From contig PNNE01000267.1 in the NCBI GenBank assembly GCA_013824055.1, positions 1 through 8,418 of the forward strand: a DNA stretch of 8,418 nucleotides, in the 5' to 3' direction. The notes under the pieces are model-generated. The model was not told the origin of the DNA. It ran no database searches and saw only the letters and a list, made by a program, of their open reading frames with translations. Position 1 is the first letter of the stretch; every line of letters begins with the position of its first letter. The position numbers were made by a program, and so were the translations under genes. Of this stretch, positions 1-6,934 are shown piece after piece. The stretch comes from Rhodobacter sp. (GTDB lineage: Bacteria; Pseudomonadota; Alphaproteobacteria; Rhodobacterales; Rhodobacteraceae).

Positions 1-287
1 ACGGGCAGCTTGCAGTCGGGCTTGCCCACGACCAGCGGCCGGCAGCCGAAATAGCGGTCGCAGAGGACCCGCAGGTTGAAGACGACGCGGGGCACGGTCG
101 AGGAGATGATCGCCTCGGTCACTGTCGCTTCGGTCTTCGTCAGGGACATCAGGCTGGAGAGCCAGACGAAGTATTCGTCCGCCGTCCGCTTGTGGTCGGT
201 GGCGATGCGCCAGGTGGCCAGGAAGCGCGCGCCGTCCCAGATCGAGAAGACGGTGTTGGTGTTGCCGCAGTCGATGGCAAGAAGCAT
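1..287 (-). CDS. coaX: Type III pantothenate kinase CoaX (3' end cut off by window)
   Basis: Phosphorylates pantothenate with ATP, the first step of coenzyme A synthesis, in the cytosol. Ninety-five N-terminal residues are visible; type III kinases are about 250-260 residues, so the gene continues past base 1. The protein opens with MLLAIDCGNTNTVFSIWDG, the ASKHA-fold phosphate-binding loop (DxGNTxT) typical of CoaX, followed by a TD..RTADEYFVWL segment and an ISSTVPRVV segment, all characteristic of the family. The ATG at 285-287 is chosen because the family normally starts a few residues before this loop. No strong Shine-Dalgarno sequence is visible upstream. It lies 126 bp behind birA on the same strand; the birA-coaX order after nuoN is familiar from Rhodobacterales (from memory). 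CoaX is unrelated to the E. coli CoaA kinase and is usually insensitive to feedback by CoA (family knowledge). Confidence 0.95.
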   Translation of the reverse strand, partial: MLLAIDCGNTNTVFSIWDGARFLATWRIATDHKRTADEYFVWLSSLMSLTKTEATVTEAIISSTVPRVVFNLRVLCDRYFGCRPLVVGKPDCKLP

Positions 288-299
288 GGGCGTGGTCTC

Positions 300-335
300 G
301 GGGTGAAGGGGCGGACCGGGGGTTTCACCCCCCCG
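300..335. repeat. Imperfect GC-rich inverted repeats upstream of coaX, REP-like
   Basis: Bases 300-307 (ggggtgaa) are perfectly complementary to 324-331 (ttcacccc). A second, competing hairpin pairs the G run 318-322 with the C run 328-332 around a 5-base loop. The minus-strand core GGGGTGAAACCCC is close to the core GGGGTGAACCCC of the palindrome between nuoJ and nuoK, which suggests the same repeat family in decayed form. There is no U-run behind either hairpin, so a standard intrinsic terminator is not supported. Confidence 0.5.
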
Positions 336-336
336 A

Positions 337-377
337 GCAGCCTTGGTGACTTGGACCCATGGCGCAACCAAGGCTGC
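337..377. repeat. 11-bp perfect inverted repeat between birA and coaX
   Basis: Bases 337-347 (gcagccttggt) and 367-377 (accaaggctgc) are exact reverse complements separated by 19 bases. In the minus-strand transcript this would form a stem-loop about 37 bases after the birA stop codon. No run of U follows it. It may act as an mRNA 3'-end stabiliser, a weak or Rho-assisted terminator, or a protein site; the sequence does not decide which. Confidence 0.6.
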
Positions 378-378
378 A

Positions 379-407
379 CCCCTGGGATATTCGGGCGAAG
401 ATGAAAG
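379..407 (-). other. Intergenic motif just after birA, Rhodobacteraceae-like
   Basis: On the minus strand this reads CTTTCATCTTCGCCCGAATA followed by TCCCAGGGG, starting six bases after the birA stop codon. I remember closely similar strings (CATCTTcgcccgAATATcCC followed by a G-rich stretch) as frequent just behind genes in Rhodobacteraceae genomes, next to GC-rich hairpins, as here. This is recall rather than a database result. It may be part of a gene-end or terminator element together with the inverted repeat that follows. Confidence 0.35.
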
Positions 408-413
408 CGGGGA

Positions 414-1163
414 TCAGAAGAACACCTCGGCGGCGGGGATGGCAAGTCTGGCCTGGCCGGTGCGCAGGATCAGGTTGCCCTGGGCGTCGATCGTCTCGAA
501 GGTGCCTTCGCGGGTTACCGTGCCCGTGCGGGCGCGGATCGGCTGGCCGAGGCGGGACGCATGCGACAGCCATGCCTCGCGCAGCGGAGCGAAGCCCTGG
601 GTGGTGAAGGTCGCCTCCCAGGCCGCGTAGGCGGGGGCGAGGCGGTCAAGGAAGGCGTCCGGGGTAAGGCGGTGGCCGGTTTCCTGAAGCAGCGAAACGG
701 CTGGCACGGCCCCAGCTTCGATCTGGCTGGCGTCGGGCGCGGCGATCAGGTTGACGCCGATGCCGATGCAGAGAACCGGCTCGGGGGTGTTCAGCCCCTG
801 GGATTCCAGCAGGATGCCCGCGATCTTGCCGCCGTTGCACAGGACGTCGTTCGGCCATTTCAGCGTGAAGCCTTGCGGCAGGCCGGTCATCTGCACCAGC
901 GCATCGCGCAGGGCCAGGGCTGCGGCAAAGGACCGGAGCGCGACGGTTTCGGGCGGCTCGGTCGGCGTCAGGACCAGGGTGCCGTGGAAATTGCCTTGCG
1001 GGCTGGTCCAGGGCCGTGCCCGGCGGCCGCGACCTGCCGTCTGCAGTCCGGCAAGGATCCAGGTCGGACCCGGCAGGCCAGCGGCCCGCCGGAAGCCTTC
1101 GGCATTGGTGCTGTCGATCTCGGGCAGGACGATACGCCCTGCCGTCTGGCCCTCAGCGGACAA
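414..1163 (-). CDS. birA: Biotin--[acetyl-CoA-carboxylase] ligase, monofunctional (no DNA-binding domain)
   Basis: Makes biotinyl-5'-AMP from biotin and ATP and transfers biotin to the carrier-domain lysine of carboxylases such as acetyl-CoA carboxylase. The 249-residue protein shows the GRGRRARPW nucleotide/biotin loop (residues 44-52), KWPNDV (102-107), GGKIAGILLES (111-121) with the catalytic-type Lys113, and a C-terminal SH3-like domain from about residue 205. It lacks the N-terminal winged helix of E. coli BirA, so it should be a ligase without repressor function. The start is a TTG at 1161-1163, overlapping the end of nuoN by 11 bp; no ATG or GTG lies between it and the conserved core, and the seven or so residues before GRIVLPEIDSTN fit the family. 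No clear Shine-Dalgarno is seen, so expression probably depends on coupling to nuoN. A birA homologue behind the last nqo gene is, as I recall, also reported in Paracoccus denitrificans. Confidence 0.95.
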   Translation of the reverse strand: MSAEGQTAGRIVLPEIDSTNAEGFRRAAGLPGPTWILAGLQTAGRGRRARPWTSPQGNFHGTLVLTPTEPPETVALRSFAAALALRDALVQMTGLPQGFTLKWPNDVLCNGGKIAGILLESQGLNTPEPVLCIGIGVNLIAAPDASQIEAGAVPAVSLLQETGHRLTPDAFLDRLAPAYAAWEATFTTQGFAPLREAWLSHASRLGQPIRARTGTVTREGTFETIDAQGNLILRTGQARLAIPAAEVFF

Positions 1164-2589
1164 GCGCTTCGGCGGCCAGGGCCGCAGGTGCCTCGATCCC
1201 GAACAGGTTCACGATGCCCAGAAGCATCATCGCGGCCACCCCGACCAGCATCCCCCATTGCACCGGGGCCATCCGGCTGTCGACAGGCTCGCGTTCGGCG
1301 CCGAAATACATGAAGTAGACCAGGCGCAGGTAGTAGAAGGCGCCGATCACCGAAGCCACCGCACCGGCCACCGCCAGCCAGACCCAGCCCGCATCGACGG
1401 CGGCCTTCAGCACGTAGAACTTGCCGAAGAAGCCGACCATCGGCGGGACACCCGCCAGCGAGAAGAGCAGGACCAGCATGGCCAGCGCCTTCAGGGGTTC
1501 CTTCTTCGCGAACTGGTTCAGGCCCGCGATGTCGCTGACCGGGCGGCCGTCACGCTCCATCGACAGGATGAAGGCGAAGGTGCCGATGTTCATCGTGACG
1601 TAGATCGCCATGTAGATCATCGTGGCCTGCACCCCGAAGGCCGTGCCGACGCAAAGACCGATCAGCGCATAGCCCATGTGGGCGATCGAGGAATAGGCCA
1701 TCAGCCGCTTGATGTCGCGCTGGCCGATCGCGGCCACGGCGCCAAGGAACATCGAGGCCACCGCAAGTGCGGCCAGCACCTGGCCCCACTGCCCCGGCAC
1801 GCCGCCAAAGGCGTCGTGCACCAGGCGGGCGATCAGCGCCATCGCGGCGACTTTCGGCGCGGTGGCGAAGAAGGCCGTCACCGGCGTGGGCGAGCCTTCG
1901 TAGACGTCCGGCGTCCACATGTGGAAGGGTGCGGCCGAGACCTTGAAGGCAAGGCCGGCCAGCATGAACACCAGGCCGAACAACAGCCCCAGCGGCACGC
2001 CGTCCTGGACGGTGGACAGGATGCCGGCGAACTGGGTGGTGCCGGCATAGCCATAGACCAGCGACGCGCCGTAAAGCAGCAGGCCCGACGACAGCGCGCC
2101 GAGGACGAAGTACTTCAGGCCCGCCTCCGACGACTTGGCACTGTCACGCCGGATCGAGGCGATGACGTAAAGCGACAGCGCCTGCAGTTCGAGTCCCATG
2201 TAAAGCGTCATCAGGTCGGCCGCAGAGACCATGACCATCATGCCCACGACCGACAGCGTCACAAGGATCGGGTATTCGAAGCGCAACAGGTCGCGGCGGG
2301 TCATGTAGTCCTGGCTCATCACCAGGACGGCGGCGGCGGACAACAGGATCGTCACCTTGGCAAAGCGGGAGAAGGGGTCGTCGATGAAGAGGCCGTTGAA
2401 GACCAGCCGCTCGCCTGCCCCGGCCGCACCGATGTAAAGCGCCAGCGCGACGAAGAGGCCCGCCGTGGCCCAGACCAGCGTGGCGGCCAGCTTGTCCTTG
2501 GTGGTGTAGACCGCCACCATCAGCGCCAGCAGGGCATAGCCCGTCAGCACGATCTCGGGGAGGAGGGTCTGGAAATCGGCGGAAGTCAT
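1153..2589 (-). CDS. nuoN: NADH-quinone oxidoreductase subunit N
   Basis: Antiporter-like proton-pumping subunit of the complex I membrane arm (ND2/Nqo14), in the cytoplasmic membrane. At 478 residues it matches the family (E. coli NuoN 485) and has the full set of hydrophobic helices. The pumping residues are present: Glu134 in LYMGLELQALSLY, Lys216 in AFKVSAAPFHMWTPDVYEG, Lys246 in TAPKVAAM, and Lys390 in MVGFFGKFYVLKAAV; these correspond to E. coli E133, K217, K247 and K395. The ATG overlaps the nuoM stop in an ATGA, and an AAGGA ribosome site lies at 2598-2602 inside nuoM. Its own 3' end overlaps birA by 11 bp. The gene looks intact, with no sign of damage or transfer. Confidence 0.98.
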   Translation of the reverse strand: MTSADFQTLLPEIVLTGYALLALMVAVYTTKDKLAATLVWATAGLFVALALYIGAAGAGERLVFNGLFIDDPFSRFAKVTILLSAAAVLVMSQDYMTRRDLLRFEYPILVTLSVVGMMVMVSAADLMTLYMGLELQALSLYVIASIRRDSAKSSEAGLKYFVLGALSSGLLLYGASLVYGYAGTTQFAGILSTVQDGVPLGLLFGLVFMLAGLAFKVSAAPFHMWTPDVYEGSPTPVTAFFATAPKVAAMALIARLVHDAFGGVPGQWGQVLAALAVASMFLGAVAAIGQRDIKRLMAYSSIAHMGYALIGLCVGTAFGVQATMIYMAIYVTMNIGTFAFILSMERDGRPVSDIAGLNQFAKKEPLKALAMLVLLFSLAGVPPMVGFFGKFYVLKAAVDAGWVWLAVAGAVASVIGAFYYLRLVYFMYFGAEREPVDSRMAPVQWGMLVGVAAMMLLGIVNLFGIEAPAALAAEALVR

Positions 2590-4139
2590 TCCGAATGTCC
2601 TTCGTTCAGGGCCACCGCCGCCGCATCAGCGGGCAGCGCGGCCTGGTAGTCGGTGACAAGGGCCGTGACGGAAGGCCCGATGATGTCGGTCACAAGGCTG
2701 GGATAGACACCCAGGATCAGGGTCATCGCGATGAGGGGGGCGAAGACCACCCTCTCGCGCCGGTCCATGTCGGTGATCGAGCGCAGCGCCTCCTTGATCA
2801 GGTCGCCAAAGACGACCTGGCGGTAAAGCCACAGCGCATAGGCGGCGGACAGGATCACGCCGGTCGCGGCGACGGCGGCGACCCAGGTGTTGACCTGGAA
2901 GACTCCCATCAGGGTCAGGAATTCGCCGACGAAACCGCTGGTGCCCGGCAGGCCGACGTTGGCCATCGTGAAGAACATGAACACCAGCGCATAGGCCGGC
3001 ATCCGGTTCACCAACCCGCCATAGGCGTCGATCTCGCGCGTGTGCATCCGGTCGTAGATCACGCCGACGCACAGGAACAAGGCGCCCGAGATGAAGCCGT
3101 GGCTGATCATCTGGAAGATCGCCCCGTCGACGCCCTGCTGGTTGGCCGAGAAGATCCCCATCGTGACAAAGCCCATGTGGGCCACCGACGAATAGGCGAT
3201 CAGCTTCTTCATGTCGGTCTGCGCCAGCGCGACAAGGCTGGTGTAGACAATCGCGATGGCCGACAGCCACAGCACCAGCGGCGCCATGACGTCGGACCCG
3301 ACCGGGAACATCGGCAGGCTGAAGCGCAGGAAGCCGTAGCCGCCCATCTTCAGCAGGATCGCCGCCAGCACCACGGACCCGGCGGTTGGCGCCTGGACGT
3401 GGGCGTCAGGCAGCCAGGTGTGGACCGGCCACATCGGCATCTTGACCGCGAAGCTGGCAAAGAAGGCCAGGAACAGCATGGTCTGCAACCCGCCCACGAC
3501 CTGGAAGCCCAGCAGGCTGAACGTCTCGGACCCGAAGTCATGCGCCAGCAGCTCGACGATGTCGGTGGTCCCGGCGTCGAAATACATCACGATCATCGCG
3601 ACCAGCATCAGCACCGACCCAAGGAAGGTGTAGAGGAAGAACTTGAACGCCGCGTAGATCCGCTCCTTGCCGCCCCAGATGCCGATGATCAGGAACATCG
3701 GGATCAGCCCGGCCTCGAAGAACAGGTAGAACAGCACCAGGTCCAGCGCCATGAACACGCCCAGCATCAGCGTTTCCAGCACCAGGAAGGCGATCATGTA
3801 TTCCTTGACCCGCGTCTCCACGTTCCAGCAGGCATAGATCGTGATCGGCATCAGGAAGGTGGTCAGCATGACGAACAGGATCGAGATCCCGTCGACGCCC
3901 ATCTTGTAGGTCAGGCCCAGGATCCACTCGCGCTCCTCGACGAACTGGAAGCCGGTGTTCGACGGATCGAAGCGGAACAGGATGAACAGCGAGATGACGA
4001 ACGTCGCCGTGGTGGTGAAGAGCGCAAGCCACTTCGCCCCCTGCCGCGCCGCCGCGTCGTCGCCGCGCATGAACAGCGCGAGGATCAGCGCCGCGACCAG
4101 CGGCAGGAAGGTGATGATCGAGAGAAGCTGGTTTTCCAT
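2586..4139 (-). CDS. nuoM: NADH-quinone oxidoreductase subunit M
   Basis: Second antiporter-like proton-pumping subunit of complex I (ND4/Nqo13). The 517-residue length matches E. coli NuoM (509). Conserved charged residues of the channel are visible: Glu142 in FYLFFEAGLIPMFLIIG, Lys233 in FAVKMPMWPVHTWLPDAH, Lys264 in ILLKMGGYGF and Glu406 in LPGTSGFVGEFLTLMG, equivalent to E. coli E144, K234, K265 and E407. The VALAQTDMKKLIAYSSVAHMG segment is another family signature. The ATG at 4137-4139 is preceded by AAGGGG (4148-4153), which overlaps the nuoL stop codon; the gap to nuoL is only 12 bp. It overlaps nuoN by 4 bp (ATGA). The reading frame is intact. Confidence 0.98.
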   Translation of the reverse strand: MENQLLSIITFLPLVAALILALFMRGDDAAARQGAKWLALFTTTATFVISLFILFRFDPSNTGFQFVEEREWILGLTYKMGVDGISILFVMLTTFLMPITIYACWNVETRVKEYMIAFLVLETLMLGVFMALDLVLFYLFFEAGLIPMFLIIGIWGGKERIYAAFKFFLYTFLGSVLMLVAMIVMYFDAGTTDIVELLAHDFGSETFSLLGFQVVGGLQTMLFLAFFASFAVKMPMWPVHTWLPDAHVQAPTAGSVVLAAILLKMGGYGFLRFSLPMFPVGSDVMAPLVLWLSAIAIVYTSLVALAQTDMKKLIAYSSVAHMGFVTMGIFSANQQGVDGAIFQMISHGFISGALFLCVGVIYDRMHTREIDAYGGLVNRMPAYALVFMFFTMANVGLPGTSGFVGEFLTLMGVFQVNTWVAAVAATGVILSAAYALWLYRQVVFGDLIKEALRSITDMDRRERVVFAPLIAMTLILGVYPSLVTDIIGPSVTALVTDYQAALPADAAAVALNEGHSE

Positions 4140-4147
4140 GATGCGCG

Positions 4148-4153
4148 CCCCTT
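4148..4153 (-). promoter_or_regulatory. Ribosome binding site of nuoM
   Basis: AAGGGG on the minus strand, eight bases before the nuoM ATG and overlapping the TAA stop of nuoL, which couples the two genes and supports the chosen nuoM start. Confidence 0.7.
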
Positions 4154-6412
4154 ACTTCGCGCCGCCGAAGAGCGTCATCCAGGTGACCAGGATCACGATC
4201 CCCAGCACCATCGCGAAGGCGTAGTGGAACAGGTAGCCGGACTGCGCGCGGCCTGCGAGACGGGTCAGCGCCGGGATCAGTCCCATCGCCACCCCGTTCA
4301 GCGCGCCGTCGATGACCGCTCCGTCGCCCTTCTTCCACAGGAAGCCCCCAAGCCATTTGGCCGGGCGCACGAAGATCAGGTCGAAAAGCTCGTCGAAGTA
4401 CCACTTGTTCAAGAGGAACAGATACAGCGGACGCTGCTGCGCGGCCAGGCGGCGCGGCAGGCTGGGGTCCTTGATGTAGAACAGCCAGGCCAGGGCGAAG
4501 CCGATCAGCATGGCGACGAAGGGCGAGACCCTTACCCAGGTCGGCACCAGGTGGGCCGCGGTGATCATCGTGGTCGGCGCATGCTCTGACTTCGCCACCT
4601 TGTCGGGGTCAACGCGCGTGTCGACCACGGCCTGTTCCTCCGGCGTGAAGGGCAGCATCACCAGCGCACCCTTGGGGGCCACGCCCACGGCATGGGCTTC
4701 GGCGGCGTGTTGCTCGGCCGGGGCGGCCTCGGTCGTGGCCGCGTCGGCGACGATGGTCTGGCCTTCGGTGCTGGCTGCGGCAACCTCGCCTTCGGCCGTC
4801 TCTCCGTATGCTTCGCCGTGGGCAGCGGCTTCCATGCCGAACCAGGTCCGCACCGCGGTCTCGTCGCCGAAGAAGACCTTGTACCACAGCATCCCCGAGA
4901 AGACCGCGCCCAGGGCCAGGACCCCCAGCGGGATCAGCATGACCAGCGGGCTTTCGTGCGGCTCGTGGTGGTGGTGGTCGTCATGGCCCTTGGTGTCGTG
5001 CACCGCGCCGTTGTGGTCGTCGTGGCCATGCCCGTTCCCGTGGGCGCGGGACTCGCCAAAGAAGGTCATGAACATCAGCCGCCAGGAGTAGAAGCTGGTG
5101 AAGCAGGCAGCGACGACCAGGAGCCAGAAGGCAAAGCCCGACCCGATCCAGGCGCTTTCGATCACCGCGTCCTTCGACAGGAACCCGGCAAAACCGTAAT
5201 AGGTCAGCGGAATCCCGACCCCGGTGATCGCCAGTGTCCCGATCATCATCGCCCAGAACGTGTAGGGGATCTTCTTCCGCAACCCGCCATAATAGCGCAT
5301 GTCCTGTTCGTGGTGGGTCGCATGGATCACCGAGCCTGCGCCCAGGAAGAGCATGGCCTTGAAGAAGGCGTGGGTGAACAGGTGGAACATTGCCACCGAA
5401 TAGACCCCCACCCCGGCGGCCACGAACATGTAGCCCAGCTGCGACATGGTCGAATAGGCGATCACGCGCTTGATGTCGTTCTGCACCAGACCGATGGTCG
5501 CCGCGACGAAGGCCGTGCAGGCCCCAAGGACGGTGATGAAGGCCAGCGCTTGCGGCGCGTATTCGTAGACCGGCGACATCCGGCAGACCAGGAACACCCC
5601 CGCCGTCACCATCGTCGCGGCATGGATCAGCGCCGAAACCGGCGTTGGCCCCTCCATCGCGTCCGGCAGCCAGGTGTGCAGGAACAGCTGCGCCGATTTC
5701 CCCATCGCCCCGATGAACAGCAGCACCCCGATCAGGTTCGCCGCGTTCCATTCGGTCCACAGGAAGGTCAGGTTCGTCTCGGCCAGCGCGGGGGCGGCGG
5801 CGAAGATGTCGTCAAAGCGGATGCTGTCGGTCAGGTAGAACAGCGCGAAGATGCCAAGCGCAAAGCCGAAGTCGCCGACCCGGTTGACGATGAAGGCCTT
5901 CATGGCGGCCGAATTCGCGCTGGCCTTGCGGTAGTAAAAGCCGATCAGCAGATACGAGGCGACGCCCACGCCTTCCCAGCCGAAGAACATCTGCACCAGG
6001 TTGTCGGCGGTCACCAGCATCAGCATCGAGAAGGTGAAGAACGACAGGTAGGCGAAGAAGCGGGCCTTGTAACGCTCGCCCTCGCGCCAGTTCTCGTCAT
6101 GCGCCATGTAGCCGAAGCTGTAGAGGTGGACGAGCGCCGAGACCGAGTTCACCACAACCAGCATGATCGCGGTCAGCCGGTCCAGCCGGATCGCCCATTC
6201 CGACTGCCCATGGTGCCGGATTCGATCCAGCGCATCAGGACGATGCGCTGCGTCTCGCCGTCGAAGGTCAGGAAGATCTGCCAGGACAGGGCGGCGGCCA
6301 GGAAGACCAGCGCGGTGGCGATGACCTGGCCCGCCTTCTCGCCGATCAGACGCCAGCCGAAGCCGCAGATCAGGGCCCCGATCAGGGGAGCGAAGAGGAT
6401 GATCGTTGCCAT
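4152..6412 (-). CDS. nuoL: NADH-quinone oxidoreductase subunit L, disrupted by a frameshift near codon 69
   Basis: Distal proton-pumping subunit of complex I (ND5/Nqo12). The first 68 codons (6412 to 6209) read MATIILFAPLIGALICGFGW...RWIESGTM, a good NuoL N-terminus. The original frame then runs only to a stop at 6173. The rest of the protein resumes at SEWAIRLDRLTAIM in another frame and continues to TAA at 4152. Joined, it would be about 752-753 residues. Key residues are all present downstream (joined numbering): Glu147 in FFGWEGVGVASYLLIGFYY, Lys239 in GAMGKSAQLFLHTWLPDAME, Lys352 in HAFFKAMLFLGAGS, Lys414/Asp415 in GFLSKDAVI, then the long lateral helix and last membrane helix near the C-terminus. 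A His-rich loop (4956-5042) and an Ala/Glu-rich loop (4677-4832) lengthen it beyond E. coli NuoL (613); alphaproteobacterial NuoL is commonly about 700 residues or more. The start has AGGA eight bases upstream and abuts the stop of the small ORF before it. The break is more likely a sequence error or recent mutation than decay. Confidence 0.93.
4956..5042 (-). other. Histidine-rich loop within NuoL
   Basis: About 29 codons (joined residues 458-486) hold 11 histidines plus several Asp and Glu, including a four-His run and an ending PHESP. It lies between predicted membrane helices after the SFYSWRLMFMTFFGESR segment. Similar shorter His/Asp loops occur at this point in Paracoccus Nqo12 (from memory). 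It is a candidate metal-binding or pH-sensitive surface loop, but no function is shown by sequence. Confidence 0.75.
6203..6212 (-). other. Frameshift site in nuoL
   Basis: The minus strand reads ACC ATG GGC AGT CGG AAT in the N-terminal frame, whereas the conserved continuation needs CAG TCG GAA TGG GCG ATC (QSEWAI). Two bases (GG) stand between the ATG codon and CAG, so either one base is missing (for example GGGG read as GGG at 6207-6209) or two are extra. No slippery heptamer of the X XXY YYZ kind is present, which argues against programmed frameshifting. Confidence 0.85.
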
Positions 6413-6589
6413 TTACTCGGTCCTGCCTTGGGTCGCGCCACAGCGGTTTGATCCGCAGCGCGTAGATTGGAATTCCTGCACCGGAGCAGCCCCGGCGGCG
6501 TGGCATGTCTCGCTCTCGAGGCCGAGCATCGGGCCCGTCTGGCCCGTCACCCGCATCCCGAACACGTTGCGCTCCCCGACGGCGGTCAT
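6413..6589 (-). CDS. Hypothetical 58-residue protein between nuoK and nuoL
   Basis: I do not recognise this product. The frame opens with ATG at 6587-6589, three bases after the nuoK stop, and ends in TAA at 6413-6415 directly before the nuoL ATG, so it fills the gap exactly. AAGGG (6597-6601) lies seven bases before the start. The protein begins MTAVGERNVFGMRVTGQTGP and is hydrophilic, with Cys29, His30, Cys45 and Cys50 and no membrane segment or signal peptide. The first 36 codons have G or C at 33 third positions, as expected for coding DNA here; the last 22 have only 15 of 22, so the C-terminal part may be altered or less constrained. Small ORFs of unknown function interspersed in nuo/nqo clusters are known from Rhodobacter capsulatus and Paracoccus; whether this is one of them needs comparison. 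It could also be a chance frame in a spacer. Confidence 0.55.
   Translation of the reverse strand: MTAVGERNVFGMRVTGQTGPMLGLESETCHAAGAAPVQEFQSTRCGSNRCGATQGRTE
6421..6424 (-). promoter_or_regulatory. Ribosome binding site of nuoL
   Basis: AGGA on the minus strand, eight bases before the nuoL ATG at 6410-6412 and inside the end of the preceding small ORF. It supports starting NuoL at MATIIL rather than at the in-frame-with-downstream ATG at 6504-6506. Confidence 0.65.
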
Positions 6590-6592
6590 GGC

Positions 6593-6898
6593 TCAGCCCT
6601 TCATCACGTTGACGTCTTCCACCTCGATGGTGCCGCGGTTGCGGAAGAAGACGACAAGGATGGCCAGGCCGATCGCCGCTTCGGCGGCGGCGACGGTCAG
6701 GACGAACATGGTGAAGACCTGGCCGACAAGGTCGCCCGAGAAGGACGAGAAGGCGACGAGGTTGATGTTCACGGCCAGAAGCATCAGTTCGATCGACATC
6801 AGGATGACGATCACGTTCTTCCGGTTCAGGAAGATCCCGAAGATCCCGATGACGAACAGCGCTGCCGCCACCGTCAGGTAATGTTCAAGTCCGATCAT
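6593..6898 (-). CDS. nuoK: NADH-quinone oxidoreductase subunit K
   Basis: Small membrane subunit of complex I (ND4L/Nqo11) next to NuoJ, N and A, part of the charged path linking the quinone site to the antiporter-like subunits. The 101 residues match the family length (E. coli 100) and form three membrane helices. The two buried glutamates are present: Glu37 in ILMSIELMLLAVNINLV and Glu73 in TVAAAEAAIGLAI, equal to E. coli E36 and E72. The start MIGLEHYLTV is the usual one; a GAGGG at 6908-6912 sits nine bases upstream. It is separated from nuoJ by an unusual 86-bp gap carrying a large palindrome, and is followed three bases on by a small ORF. Confidence 0.98.
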   Translation of the reverse strand: MIGLEHYLTVAAALFVIGIFGIFLNRKNVIVILMSIELMLLAVNINLVAFSSFSGDLVGQVFTMFVLTVAAAEAAIGLAILVVFFRNRGTIEVEDVNVMKG

Positions 6899-6934
6899 CG
6901 TCTCGTTCCCTCGTCAGCCGTTTCGGCCATTTTC

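Noticed and set aside
751..2649. Long plus-strand open frame of about 630 codons antisense to nuoN and birA
   Set aside because: It is Arg/Gln/His/Asp-rich low-complexity translation typical of the antisense of high-GC membrane-protein genes and has no domain; nuoN and birA on the other strand explain the region.
2595..4589. Long plus-strand open frame antisense to nuoM and the end of nuoL
   Set aside because: Same composition artefact (His/Asp/Gln/Arg-rich), no recognisable family, fully explained by nuoM and nuoL.
6203..6212. Programmed ribosomal frameshift in nuoL
   Set aside because: No slippery heptamer or clear downstream pseudoknot, and NuoL is not known to use recoding; error or mutation is simpler.
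6413..6506. Treating the ATG at 6504-6506 as the NuoL start, giving one 784-residue protein
   Set aside because: Its first 100 residues are Arg/Pro-rich and unlike NuoL, whereas the frame starting at 6412 gives a proper NuoL N-terminal helix with a ribosome site; the long frame is produced by the frameshift.
4692..6881. Long plus-strand open frame antisense to nuoL and nuoK
   Set aside because: Antisense shadow with biased composition; it runs across several true genes and their junctions.
6917..6927. Small gccg-ttt-cggc hairpin before nuoK as a terminator
   Set aside because: A four-base-pair stem without a U-run is too weak, and the essential nuoK-N genes lie downstream.
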